Translations under genes and position numbers: made by a program
Notes under the pieces: generated by a model
What the model was told of the DNA's origin: nothing
Database searches by the model: none
What the model saw: the letters and a program-made list of their open reading frames with translations, nothing else
Shown here: positions 39,641 through 48,439 of the stretch, one piece after another
Layout: each line of letters starts with the position of its first letter
Position numbering within the stretch: position 1 is the first letter of the stretch
Origin: Helicobacter ganmani
Lineage (GTDB): Bacteria > Campylobacterota > Campylobacteria > Campylobacterales > Helicobacteraceae
Direction of reading: 5' to 3'
Assembly: GCF_003364315.1 (NCBI RefSeq)
Contig: NZ_NXLS01000003.1
Span: forward strand, 62,001-126,000
DNA: 64,000 nt

Positions 39641-41256
39641 TTTTACTGATTGATAATTACGATTCTTTTACCTATAATATTTACCAAGCCTTTAGCACTC
39701 TTGGTTATCCGATTAAAGTCTTGCGCCACGACAAAACTAACCTAGAGGAGATAGAGTCGCTAAATCCAAGCTATATCGTGCTAGGACCAGGACCCAAAAC
39801 GCCTAAGGATTCCATATTAAACATCCAAATCGTGCAGAAATTTAAGGGAATCTATCCAATTTTGGGGATTTGTCTAGGACATCAGGCGATTTTAGCGGCT
39901 TTTGGTGTGGAAATCAAAAATGCGAAAAATATTATTCACGGCAAGGTAGAGCCGCTAAAACATAATCAAAAAGGAATCTTTCGCCATATTAGTCCAAACA
40001 CTCCTATTGCGCGTTACCATTCGCTTGTGGGCAAAAGGGACGAGATTCCAGAATGCTTTATTATTAGCGGAGTGAGCGAAGATGGCGAAGTTATGGCGGT
40101 GGAACATAAGCAATACCATTTGATAGGATTGCAGTTTCACCCGGAATCTATCGGCACGAAAGAGGGTGTTAAAATGCTCCAAAACTTCCTGCATTATGCG
40201 CGTGAGCCAATTCCGATTAAAGACTATCTTAAAAAATGCTTAAAATTAGAATCGCTGAACTTTCAAGAAAGCTATAATCTAATGGACGAACTCACAGAGG
40301 GGAATTTGAGTGATGCGCAAATTGGTAGCATTCTTACAAGCCTTGAAATTAAGGGCGTAGATGAATACGAACTCGCAGGATTCGCCTCGGTGCTGAAGCA
40401 AAAGGCAGTGCGCTTTGAGGTTGGGGATAAGAATCGCATTTTGTTTGATATGGTAGGCACAGGGGGAAGTAGTGCGAAAACCTTTAATGTCTCCACGACT
40501 TGCGCCCTGCTTCTTGCCACACTTGCTAAGAGGGCGAATCTTGGAATCATCAAGCACGGAAATCGCGCCATTACTTCTAAGAGTGGCTCGGCGGACTTGC
40601 TAAGCACACTTGGAATTAATCCAAATATGGAGCTACAAAATGCAAAAAAGGCTTATGAGGAGCTAAATCTTACCTTCCTCTTTGCGCAGAGATTCCATTC
40701 TGCTATGCGCTTCGCCGCACCAGCTCGTGGGAGCTTAGGCTTTAAGACTGCTTTTAATCTCATCGGTCCTCTAAGCAATCCCGCACCCATTACGCACCAG
40801 CTAATTGGTGTGTTTGATAAATCTTACACAGAGATTATGGCGAGAGCTTTAAGCATTCTAGGGATTAAACGCGCAATGGTAGTTAGCGGACTAGATGGAC
40901 TTGATGAAATCTCGCTCTGTGCGCCGACACAAATCACGGAGTTGCGCAATGGGGCGATTAAGACTTATATTTTTAATCCAATAGAAGTTGGATTGAATTT
41001 TGCTAGTTATTCTATGCTATGTGGCGGGGACGCGCAGGAGAATCTAAGAATCACAAAGGATATTTTTAACGCCTTGCCATCGCCTAAGCTTGATTTAGTC
41101 GCGCTAAATCTCGGGGCGGCTTTGTGCGTGTGTGAGCAAGTGGAATCGCTAAAAGAGGGATTCTTTAGGGCAAAGCAAATCATAGAATCTAAAGAGGTTT
41201 TTGAGGTTTTAGAGGGATTTAAACGCATTAGCAATTTGCGCTTAGAGGGCTTGTAG
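39637..41256 (+). CDS. trpGD: anthranilate synthase glutaminase / anthranilate phosphoribosyltransferase fusion
   Basis: 539 residues. The glutaminase half (1 to about 190) has LIDNYDSFTYNI, LGPGPKTPKD, nucleophile Cys in LGICLGHQ and QFHPESI. The TrpD half (about 200-539) has GTGGSSAKTFNVST, KHGNRAITSKSGSADLLSTLG and the RFAAPARGSLGFKTAFNLIGPLSNP region. GTG start overlapping trpE (GTGA). Confidence 0.96.
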   Translation: MILLIDNYDSFTYNIYQAFSTLGYPIKVLRHDKTNLEEIESLNPSYIVLGPGPKTPKDSILNIQIVQKFKGIYPILGICLGHQAILAAFGVEIKNAKNIIHGKVEPLKHNQKGIFRHISPNTPIARYHSLVGKRDEIPECFIISGVSEDGEVMAVEHKQYHLIGLQFHPESIGTKEGVKMLQNFLHYAREPIPIKDYLKKCLKLESLNFQESYNLMDELTEGNLSDAQIGSILTSLEIKGVDEYELAGFASVLKQKAVRFEVGDKNRILFDMVGTGGSSAKTFNVSTTCALLLATLAKRANLGIIKHGNRAITSKSGSADLLSTLGINPNMELQNAKKAYEELNLTFLFAQRFHSAMRFAAPARGSLGFKTAFNLIGPLSNPAPITHQLIGVFDKSYTEIMARALSILGIKRAMVVSGLDGLDEISLCAPTQITELRNGAIKTYIFNPIEVGLNFASYSMLCGGDAQENLRITKDIFNALPSPKLDLVALNLGAALCVCEQVESLKEGFFRAKQIIESKEVFEVLEGFKRISNLRLEGL

Positions 41257-41340
41257 TAGCTAAATCCCTACTCTCTTGCATTCTTGCGATTCTGCATTGG
41301 GATACATCAAAATTTAAAGCAAAATTTTTTAAATCTTTGT

Positions 41341-41346
41341 TAGAAT
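41341..41346 (+). promoter_or_regulatory. possible -10 box before trpB
   Basis: TAGAAT in the 120-base gap between trpGD and trpB, 31 bases before the ATG. The gap suggests trpBA has its own promoter in addition to any read-through. Confidence 0.4.
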
Positions 41347-41376
41347 GTCGCCTTTAAATTCACACAAAGACGCGCA

Positions 41377-42672
41377 ATGAAACACAAAATGTTTTTAGAA
41401 TCCAAACAAGGATTTTTTGGCGAGAATGAAGGCGGTTTCCACGCATTTGGCGGACAATATATGCCAGAGATTCTACACTCTGCGTTAAAAGAGTTGGAGA
41501 AAGGTTACAAAGTAATTTTAAAATCCCGTGATTTTAAACAAGAATTATCCTCATTATATAGGGATTTCATCGGGCGTCCCACGCCATTAATTTATGCGAA
41601 AAATATTAGCAAACTTCTGCACAATGAAATTTATCTAAAGTTTGAGGGCTTGGCAAACACAGGAGCGCATAAGATTAACAACGCAATTGGACAAGTTTTG
41701 CTTGCCAAAAAAATGGGCAAAACACGCATTATTGCCGAAACAGGAGCAGGACAGCACGGATTAGCCACGGCGGCGGCTTGTGCGAAACTAGGAATGGAAT
41801 GCGTTGTTTTTATGGGCGCACGGGATATTAAGCGACAATTTCCCAATGTATTTAATATGGAACTACTAGGCGCAAAGGTTAGGAGCGTAGAGAGCGGAAG
41901 CCAAACGCTTAAAGACGCCGTCAATGAAGCCTTAAGAGAATGGAGCAAAGAGAGCAAAAACACCTTTTATGTGCTTGGAAGCACACTTGGTCCTTATCCT
42001 TATCCCGACATTGTGCGTGAGTTTCAAAGTATTATTAGCAAGGAGCTAAAATCGCAGACAAAGGCATTTTTCAAAGGTAATCCAGATATAATGATTGCTT
42101 GTGTGGGCGGAGGAAGCAATTCTATGGGATTCTTTAGCCATTATCTTAAAAGTAAGGTGCGCCTCATCGGCGTAGAAGCGGGGGGCTTGAGCAAAGAAAT
42201 AGGCAAGAATGCCGCGCGTATGGGCAATGAAAATGCAAATCTTTGTATTGCTCAAGGCTATAAAAGCTATTTTCTAAGCGATGAATATGGCAATCTACTA
42301 GAAACCTACTCTATCTCGGCAGGGCTTGATTATGCTGGGATTGGTCCTCAACTCGCGCATTTAAAGGAAATCGGGCGTGTGGAATTCTTAAGCGCACTAG
42401 ATAGCGAAGCACTAGAAGCTTTGAGATTCTTTGCTAAAAATGAGGGGGTTCTCGCCGCACTAGAATCTAGCCACGCATTAGCAGGGGCATTAAAAATTGC
42501 TAAGGAAGTCAAAAACAAAAAAATCCTTGTCAATATTTCTGGTAGAGGCGACAAAGATATTTTCATCACCGCAAAAGCCTTGCAAAAAGAGCGTTGGGCG
42601 GAATTTTTGCAACAAGAGATTCAAGAAATGCAAAGTGCGGAATCCAAAAGCACAAAAGGAAGTAAAGAATGA
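41377..42672 (+). CDS. trpB: tryptophan synthase beta chain
   Basis: 431 residues, indole plus serine to tryptophan. FGGQYMPEIL, RPTPLIYAKN, PLP lysine in GAHKINNAIGQ, ETGAGQHGLATA, CVGGGSNSMG and SAGLDYAGIGP are all present; the C-terminus extends past the usual end with a Ser/Lys-rich tail. ATGA overlap with trpA. Confidence 0.97.
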   Translation: MKHKMFLESKQGFFGENEGGFHAFGGQYMPEILHSALKELEKGYKVILKSRDFKQELSSLYRDFIGRPTPLIYAKNISKLLHNEIYLKFEGLANTGAHKINNAIGQVLLAKKMGKTRIIAETGAGQHGLATAAACAKLGMECVVFMGARDIKRQFPNVFNMELLGAKVRSVESGSQTLKDAVNEALREWSKESKNTFYVLGSTLGPYPYPDIVREFQSIISKELKSQTKAFFKGNPDIMIACVGGGSNSMGFFSHYLKSKVRLIGVEAGGLSKEIGKNAARMGNENANLCIAQGYKSYFLSDEYGNLLETYSISAGLDYAGIGPQLAHLKEIGRVEFLSALDSEALEALRFFAKNEGVLAALESSHALAGALKIAKEVKNKKILVNISGRGDKDIFITAKALQKERWAEFLQQEIQEMQSAESKSTKGSKE

Positions 42673-43436
42673 AAAAAATTGCATTAATGGGGCATATTGT
42701 TGCGGGGTTTCCAAGCTTTGAAGCAAGTCTCAAAGCGGCACTTGGAATCGCGCAAGGCGGGGCGGAATACTTAGAGGTGCAGTTTCCATTCTCTGACCCA
42801 AACGCCGATGGAATCGCGATTGCTAATGCTTGTGAAGTAGCGCTTCAAAGTGGATTCAACACTGATTTAGGGTTTGAATTTATCACGCAACTCCAACAAA
42901 AACTTCAGCAAAACCAACTGCCAACGAAACTGCTCATTATGACTTATGGAAATATCTTGTTTTGTTATGGAATCCAAAAATTTTTGCAAAAGGCAAAAGA
43001 ACGCGGAGTTTATGGGCTGATTGTGCCAGATTTGTCGCTAGATAATGATGAAAAATTGTTTAAAAAAGCTAAAAAGTTGGGATTAGAAAATATCGCGCTG
43101 ATTGCACCTTTAACTAAGCCAAAGAGAATGGAGAGATTGAGTTGTATCAGTGGGGCTTTTATCTATGTCGTCGCACGCAATGGAATCACAGGGGACACTA
43201 CGCAGATTGATGAATCCTTAATGCGCTATATTGAGCTTGTGAAAAAGCATTGTAAAAAGCCCATTGCGCTAGGGTTTGGAATCCAAAACAAAGAACAAAT
43301 TGACGCTCTGCGCGGGGTTGTGCAAATTGCGATTGTCGGAAGTGCCTTTGTGCGTTTTATTGACAAAGTATGCAAAGAGGAGGGAGAAATTTCTGAAAAA
43401 CTCTGCGCTTTTACCAAAGGACTTTTGGGGGATTAG
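42669..43436 (+). CDS. trpA: tryptophan synthase alpha chain
   Basis: 255 residues, indole-glycerol phosphate to indole. The catalytic Glu is in YLEVQFPFSDPNADG and catalytic Asp in the same block; MTYGNILFCYGI, GLIVPDLS and IALIAPLT follow. The block reads EVQFPFSDP where most enzymes have ELGVPFSDP, a mild divergence shared, as far as I recall, with other Campylobacterota. Coupled to trpB. Confidence 0.96.
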   Translation: MKKIALMGHIVAGFPSFEASLKAALGIAQGGAEYLEVQFPFSDPNADGIAIANACEVALQSGFNTDLGFEFITQLQQKLQQNQLPTKLLIMTYGNILFCYGIQKFLQKAKERGVYGLIVPDLSLDNDEKLFKKAKKLGLENIALIAPLTKPKRMERLSCISGAFIYVVARNGITGDTTQIDESLMRYIELVKKHCKKPIALGFGIQNKEQIDALRGVVQIAIVGSAFVRFIDKVCKEEGEISEKLCAFTKGLLGD

Positions 43437-43463
43437 TAATTTTCAAATAAATCCTAAACCCCT

Positions 43464-44432
43464 TTACCCTACTTTAGATTCCTTAAGCAGAGTTTGCATT
43501 ATGGAATCTGTGGAATCGGTTTTAGCAAAGGTATTTTGAGGGATTCCATAAGCATTATAAGCTTGTTTGGTTTTTAATTCTTGATTTTCTTTTTCTAGTT
43601 TATCTCTTTGCTCTAAGACTTCAAAGAAAGTTTGTGAGGAATCAAAGGTGGAGGCAAAGGAAGCACTTTTTGTAAAAACAATTTGAACTTCCCCTTTATA
43701 ATAATCCTTAAAAGGCAAATCGTCCCCATTCCAAGAGATAGTCGCATCTCCTAGCTTGAAAGATTTATTATCCAAAGCTCCACCTTGATTAAATAAATAA
43801 GATGCGACTTTTTCTAAAGCATTTTGAATAGTATTTTTTTGGTTTTGTGGAATCTTATTAAAATATTCCGCCTGATAGAAAAAGCCGCTAATGGAGGTTG
43901 CGAGGGCATTAGAGTTTGTCATATAGTCTGATAATTTTTGTTTAAAGTCGTCGGACTTGTTCCCATTTTTTAGTCGCGATAAAGCCTGTAAGGCGTCTTG
44001 TGTGGAATCCTCATAGGATTGTTTTGAAACTACTCTATTTGTCATCATATAGCCTGACAAGAGATTTTGAAACTCTTTGTCATTCATATTTTCATTAAAG
44101 CCTTGCAATAAAATATTTTCCATTTGATTAAACAGAAAATCTAGATTTGCTTGAAATTCATCTTGACTAGAAATCGGAGTATTTTTTGCTTGATTTTTAA
44201 TACTTTCTTGATATTCCATCATTCCTTTGTGGAGTTTGTCATTGCCTATAATTAGGCTTGAATCAAGGTTTTGAATGTTGGAATATTCCTTAATAAATTC
44301 ATACAGATTCTCTTTTGTCTTTACATTATCTTGCTTTATGGATTTTTCATTCTTTTCCTGCGTGGCTAAAGTGGCGGTATTTGCTGTATTTGCAGAATTA
44401 AAGTAAAAGTTATATGGAGAATGCACTTGCAT
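43464..44432 (-). CDS. signal-less Asn/Gln-rich protein under an RpoN-type promoter (cassette B, second gene)
   Basis: 322 residues, no signal peptide or membrane helix, unrecognised family. The N-terminus SANTANTATLATQEK resembles the N-terminus of the cassette C protein (AANARTQATLMNEE), though weakly. The body is helical with many Asn/Gln; a coiled coil is likely at about 272-292 (EVLEQRDKLEKENQELKTK). AAAGGA lies 7-12 bases before the ATG. A sigma-54 promoter sits in the 54-base gap upstream, so it can be expressed apart from the exported gene before it. Candidate flagellar co-regulated protein. Confidence 0.72.
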   Translation of the reverse strand: MQVHSPYNFYFNSANTANTATLATQEKNEKSIKQDNVKTKENLYEFIKEYSNIQNLDSSLIIGNDKLHKGMMEYQESIKNQAKNTPISSQDEFQANLDFLFNQMENILLQGFNENMNDKEFQNLLSGYMMTNRVVSKQSYEDSTQDALQALSRLKNGNKSDDFKQKLSDYMTNSNALATSISGFFYQAEYFNKIPQNQKNTIQNALEKVASYLFNQGGALDNKSFKLGDATISWNGDDLPFKDYYKGEVQIVFTKSASFASTFDSSQTFFEVLEQRDKLEKENQELKTKQAYNAYGIPQNTFAKTDSTDSIMQTLLKESKVG

Positions 44433-44466
44433 TGCCTATCCTTTGAATAAAATCTATATAAAGGAT

Positions 44467-44484
44467 AAGCAAAAAGTATGCCAA
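44467..44484 (-). promoter_or_regulatory. sigma-54 (RpoN) promoter before the cassette B second gene
   Basis: On the minus strand TTTGGCATACTTTTTGCTTA: GG (44482-44481) and GC (44470-44469) are exactly ten bases apart, matching TTGGCAY-N5-TTGCT. The expected start point is about 25 bases before the ATG at 44432. Confidence 0.8.
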
Positions 44485-44486
44485 AT

Positions 44487-44981
44487 TTACTTGAAATATT
44501 TAATATTGACTTTATCAGCTTTTATCCAAGAATAGACATTATCAAACGATTTAATCTTGCTACGAACTGCGTTTTGGTTATCTATCCTTTGAACATCACT
44601 TGAATTGTTAAGGTTTATTTTTACAATTTCGGCAGAAGTGCTATTTGTTCTAAAGTTATAAGTTGTAGCAACAGCCGCATAATAGTTAGAACCAAGATTA
44701 AAATAAGGCGTATCGCCACTTTCCAAAACAAGATGATAATATGCAGTGTAATAAATATTTTGCCCTAAATTATTTACAACGCCATAGTGTTTAGGAATAT
44801 AGCCACTCAAATACGCCCCACCTACAACCTGCCTCATCTCCTCATCATTTAAGACTTTCACACCTGCACTTTGTTCGTTAAACTCTCCATTGGTTGCAAG
44901 AGCAATAAAATCTATTTCGCCTGCAAAGAGTATGCTTGTAAGCCCTAAACTTAGTAAAGTTCCTAAAACTAGCTTTTTCAT
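44487..44981 (-). CDS. Sec-exported protein with a double-glycine leader-like motif (cassette B, first gene)
   Basis: 164 residues. A Sec signal (1-20, ending ILFA) is followed by a short segment ending LNDEEMRQVVGG at 44-55. This matches the bacteriocin double-glycine leader positions: Leu -12, Glu -8, Met -7, Val -4, Gly -2, Gly -1. The remainder (about 109 residues) is Asn/Tyr/Ser-rich, beta-like, without Cys. No C39-peptidase transporter is in the window. Family unrecognised. AAGGAGA precedes ATG 44981. Confidence 0.7.
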   Translation of the reverse strand: MKKLVLGTLLSLGLTSILFAGEIDFIALATNGEFNEQSAGVKVLNDEEMRQVVGGAYLSGYIPKHYGVVNNLGQNIYYTAYYHLVLESGDTPYFNLGSNYYAAVATTYNFRTNSTSAEIVKINLNNSSDVQRIDNQNAVRSKIKSFDNVYSWIKADKVNIKYFK

Positions 44982-45012
44982 TATTTCTCCTTTTTTAAAA
45001 ATTTAAGATTTC

Positions 45013-45018
45013 ATTATA
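45013..45018 (-). promoter_or_regulatory. -10 box before cassette B first gene
   Basis: TATAAT on the minus strand 31 bases before ATG 44981; no CCGATAT box here, unlike cassettes A and C. Confidence 0.5.
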
Positions 45019-45108
45019 AATTGTAGAATCTTAAAAATAAATATAAAATATTTTTTAACTTTTTAGTTTGTTTAAGGTTGTTACACAAAGGAACAAGTTT
45101 GCTTTGAA

Positions 45109-45236
45109 CACTGCGTCATCGCGAGACTTCGTAAGAAGTCGTGGTAATCTACAATAAAGAATCTCACCGAAACGTTGGCAATGGAATCTTAAAGTTATGC
45201 AAGATTATAGATTGCTTCGCTCGCAATGACGCAGTG
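45109..45236. repeat. 128-bp element with 17-bp inverted ends made of two dispersed-repeat copies
   Basis: CACTGCGTCATCGCGAG at 45109-45125 and CTCGCAATGACGCAGTG at 45220-45236 are inverted repeats with one mismatch. Inside each end lies a repeat-family copy: the left has CTTCGTAAGAAGTCGTGG then TAATCTACAATAAAG; the right, read on the minus strand, has GCGAAGCAATCTATAATC. It has no coding capacity. It fills much of the 296-base gap between cassette B and dgt and looks like a small MITE-like or composite palindromic element. Confidence 0.6.
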
Positions 45237-45277
45237 GAGAGCGTTATTTATAACGCATAGCAATCCACCACAAAAGT

Positions 45278-46384
45278 TTAGAATCCCAACTCGTGGTAAA
45301 GCGCAATGGCGTAGCGGTCTGTCATAGAAGCGATATAATCCGCGCAAACGCGATGTATCTTTTCTCCATTAGAGATTCTTGCTTGCAAATCCTTTGGCAA
45401 AAGATTGGTTTCGTTATTGAAGCAATCATAAAGTTTTCGCACACAACGTTTGCCCATAAACATTTTTTTGTAAATTTCTTGATGACGATAGAGACATTTT
45501 AAAAGAATTTTTTTGAGTGCTTTTATCTCTTGTTCTATTGTTGTTGTGTGAGAAATAGGCAAAGATTCCTTAGCAAGAGTAGTAAAGCACTGCACAGAAT
45601 CCTGCGCAAAGGGCTTGTGATTATCCAAAATATCATAAACAAGCATTGTAATCAAACGTGAGGTGAAACGATGACGAAAGATAGAATCATGACGCACAAT
45701 CCCCTCCTCTCTCTCCACAAACTCTAAGGCGCGCGCGACTAATGCGTTTTCTTTTAAATCCTCAAAGCCAATCAAGCCATATTTAATGCCATCGTCAATA
45801 TCCGCGCTAATATACGCAATCTCGTCGGATAAATCTACAAGAATCGCTTCTAAACTTGGGTGAAATTCCACGCGAAAAAAATTTTGCAAATTGGAATTGA
45901 TAAACGATTTTTCATAAGGATAAGAATGCTTTAAGACTCCCTCCAAAGTCGCAAAGGAAAGATTCAAACCCTCAAAATCTTTATACCGCTTCTCTAGTTT
46001 TGTTACCACCCGAAACGATTGGAAATTATGGTCAAACCCGTGATGAAAGCCATAATGACGCATTATTTTGTCTAGTTCATCTCCTCCTGCGTGTCCAAAA
46101 GGCGTGTGCCCCAAATCGTGAGCTAGCGCAATGGCTTCCGCAAGATTCTCATCTAATCCCAAATTTTTCGCTAAAGTGCGTGCAATCTGGCTCACTTCAA
46201 GCGAATGTGTCAAACGCGTGCGAAAATAATCTCCACTATGATTAATAAACACTTGTGTTTTGTATTCTAAGCGTCTAAAATACGAGCTGTGTATGATTCT
46301 GTCTCTATCTCTGCCAAACGCATCACGGAAATCTGGCGTAGCAGGATAGAATCGCTCTTGAGGTTGCATTAGATTTTGTGTCAT
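45278..46384 (-). CDS. dgt: dGTP triphosphohydrolase-like HD protein
   Basis: 368 residues. HD-domain metal site: TRLTHSLEVSQIARTLA, AIALAHDLGHTPFGHAGGDEL, and later a conserved Asp in VDLSDEIAYISADIDDG. This type-2 short Dgt hydrolyses dNTPs to deoxynucleosides. ATG 46384; divergent from the MBL hydrolase gene with a 79-base gap. Confidence 0.93.
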   Translation of the reverse strand: MTQNLMQPQERFYPATPDFRDAFGRDRDRIIHSSYFRRLEYKTQVFINHSGDYFRTRLTHSLEVSQIARTLAKNLGLDENLAEAIALAHDLGHTPFGHAGGDELDKIMRHYGFHHGFDHNFQSFRVVTKLEKRYKDFEGLNLSFATLEGVLKHSYPYEKSFINSNLQNFFRVEFHPSLEAILVDLSDEIAYISADIDDGIKYGLIGFEDLKENALVARALEFVEREEGIVRHDSIFRHRFTSRLITMLVYDILDNHKPFAQDSVQCFTTLAKESLPISHTTTIEQEIKALKKILLKCLYRHQEIYKKMFMGKRCVRKLYDCFNNETNLLPKDLQARISNGEKIHRVCADYIASMTDRYAIALYHELGF

Positions 46385-46463
46385 TTTATCCGCCTTTTTT
46401 GGTATTATTTTAGCGATTTTGCGTTAAGATTCGCAAGATTTTGAGAAATTTTAAGGAAAATCT

Positions 46464-47228
46464 ATGATTCTTTTTGAGAATGATTCTTTTATGATTTTGT
46501 GCAAAGCCTTTGGAGAATATCAGACAAATTGCTACCTTACGATAGATAAGCAAACTGATGAAGCATTGATTATTGACCCGGGAATCGGCGCAAGCACTTG
46601 GGTAATAGAAACCTTAGAGAGCAAAAAACCGCTTGCAATTTTGAATACACACGGGCATTTTGACCATGTTTGGAGTAACGCCGAGCTCCTTTCATATTTT
46701 GGTAAGATTCCGCTACTTTGTCCGCTAGAAGATGCTTTTATGCTAACAGAAGACTGCTTTAGCACCGGGCTACCCCAATCTACTCCTAGTTTGCTTGTGG
46801 GTGGCAAAGAGGGTGAAACCATAGAGAGAAAAACTGCAAATACAGAGAATCTAGGCAGAGAAAATCACTACACATTGGGTAATTTTATCGTAGAATTTTC
46901 TTGCTATCCCGGTCATACTCCGGGTTGCAGCGTGATTGTGCTTAGTTCTAAATTAACCAATACAGATTCTACATCTGCGCAAAACGCATCATCACAAAGT
47001 GAGATTCCACCTTTGTCCCAACAAAAAGTAATGTTTAGCGGAGATTTTATCTTTCATCGCTCCATTGGACGCAGCGATTTTCCTTATTCCTCTCATAGCG
47101 CAATGAAAGCGAGTTTAGAAAAATTTATGGAGAGAAAAGAAAATCTACTGATTCTACCCGGACACGGCAATACAACGAGTGTTGCGCAAGAGCAGGCAAA
47201 TATTCCTTATTGGCTTGCGCGCCTTTAA
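46464..47228 (+). CDS. metallo-beta-lactamase-fold hydrolase (glyoxalase II-like)
   Basis: 254 residues. Zinc ligands in NTHGHFDHVW, CYPGHTPGCSV, MFSGDFIFHRSIGRSDF and LPGHGNTTS mark the glyoxalase II-like small MBL branch. A Ser/Gln-rich insert (about 165-187) before SGDFIF is unusual. Starts at ATG 46464 with AAGGAAAA upstream. True substrate unknown. Confidence 0.85.
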   Translation: MILFENDSFMILCKAFGEYQTNCYLTIDKQTDEALIIDPGIGASTWVIETLESKKPLAILNTHGHFDHVWSNAELLSYFGKIPLLCPLEDAFMLTEDCFSTGLPQSTPSLLVGGKEGETIERKTANTENLGRENHYTLGNFIVEFSCYPGHTPGCSVIVLSSKLTNTDSTSAQNASSQSEIPPLSQQKVMFSGDFIFHRSIGRSDFPYSSHSAMKASLEKFMERKENLLILPGHGNTTSVAQEQANIPYWLARL

Positions 47229-47256
47229 GCTTGGAATTGGAATCTCAAGCAATTTA

Positions 47257-47892
47257 TCAAAATAGCTCAATGATTCCTCGCCTTGTTTTGAGTTTGCCCT
47301 GCTTTTCTAGCTCCTTTAACACTCTTGAGACTGCCTCACGCGCACTTCCTAACGCATTGGCAATCTCTTCGTGTGTGATATAAAGCGTTTTAAAGTCCTT
47401 TGAATCCTCACGGCGCAAAACAGAACGCAAAAAATTCAAAACCCTATCCTCCAAAGATTCAAAAGCAAGAGAGCTCAAAGATGACACAACGCGACTTAAA
47501 CGTTCTCCAATAAGTTCTGTCTGAAATTGTTTAGCAATGGGATACTTAAGACTTAATTCGTCAAAAATCTTGCTAGGTAAAATCAACACATTGGAAGTTT
47601 GAATGAACTCCAAACAAACATCAAAATGAATATTTTTTAAAATGCAAGTAGCAGAAAGAATACAAAATTCACTATTTTTTAGAACAAAAAGATTGATTTC
47701 CTTGCCATTTGGAGAAACGATAAATGTCCGCAAAGCACCATCTAATATCAAAACAAGTCCGCGACATTGCTCGCCTTTTAAAATTCTATAATTTTTAGGG
47801 AAACTTTTAGTGTAAGCACTCTGCAAATAAATGTTTTGGTCTGCTAGAGAAACTTCCCAAGATTCCATTAATTCTTTAAAGATTGCATTCAA
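47257..47892 (-). CDS. Crp/Fnr-family transcriptional regulator
   Basis: 211 residues. A cyclic-nucleotide-binding-like beta roll (about 25-115; GLVLILDGALRTFIVSPNGKEINLFVL) and a C-terminal winged helix with THEEIANALGSAREAVSRVLKELEKQG (about 168-195). It lacks the Fnr Cys cluster, but has two Cys in CILSATCIL. The start is a TTG with a weak ribosome site; an internal ATG eight codons later (47868) is an alternative. Effector and targets unknown. Confidence 0.85.
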   Translation of the reverse strand: MNAIFKELMESWEVSLADQNIYLQSAYTKSFPKNYRILKGEQCRGLVLILDGALRTFIVSPNGKEINLFVLKNSEFCILSATCILKNIHFDVCLEFIQTSNVLILPSKIFDELSLKYPIAKQFQTELIGERLSRVVSSLSSLAFESLEDRVLNFLRSVLRREDSKDFKTLYITHEEIANALGSAREAVSRVLKELEKQGKLKTRRGIIELF

Positions 47893-48017
47893 CTTCTACG
47901 CCCTATTTTCAAAATTTTAAATTATAGCTCATCTCACTTTAAGAAAATATAGCTTGGCGAAAGTGGGAAAACTTTTTAAAGTTTAGCAGGGAAAGAACAC
48001 AAAAACAAAAACAGAGA

Positions 48018-48293
48018 TTAACCTCTGTCTTTTAATCCTAATTTTTCAATCACATTTGCATAGCTTTTGAAATTTTTGCGACGCAAATAAGTAAGTAAGC
48101 CTTTTCTTTGAGAAACAAGCTTTCTAAGTCCTAAACGACTAGAATGATCTTTTGGATTTACCTTTAAATGTTGTGTAAGTGTTTTAATCCTATCACTAAG
48201 TAAAGCAATTTGCACCTCTGTAGAACCTGTATCTTTGGGATTTCTAGCAAAAGTAGAAGTAATTTCTCTCTTTTTCGCCGAATCTTGAGCCAT
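48018..48293 (-). CDS. rpsO: 30S ribosomal protein S15
   Basis: 91 residues. STFARNPKDTGSTEVQIALLSDRI, LTQHLKVNPKDHSSRLGLRKLVSQR and LLTYLRRKN are the S15 signature. ATG 48293 is preceded by GGAGG; an upstream in-frame start is not needed. Divergent from flhA, as in H. pylori. Confidence 0.97.
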   Translation of the reverse strand: MAQDSAKKREITSTFARNPKDTGSTEVQIALLSDRIKTLTQHLKVNPKDHSSRLGLRKLVSQRKGLLTYLRRKNFKSYANVIEKLGLKDRG

Positions 48294-48439
48294 TTTGACC
48301 TCCTGATTGGTATAATTAAATAAAATTTGCGATTTTATCATAAAAATGTAAAAATGCGCTAAAATTTTAACAATTTTCTTGATTTTATCGGCTAAAAACG
48401 ACTAAAATTACAGATTGATTTATTTATTTTGGAGTAGAT

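Noticed and set aside
45085-45104. GGAACAAGTTTGCTTTG resembling an RpoN promoter on the plus strand.
   Set aside because: GG and GC are nine, not ten, bases apart, and no plus-strand gene follows.
48375-48395. GCCGATAA on the minus strand upstream of rpsO, like a FliA -10 box.
   Set aside because: No matching -35 at normal spacing, and FliA control of a ribosomal protein is implausible.
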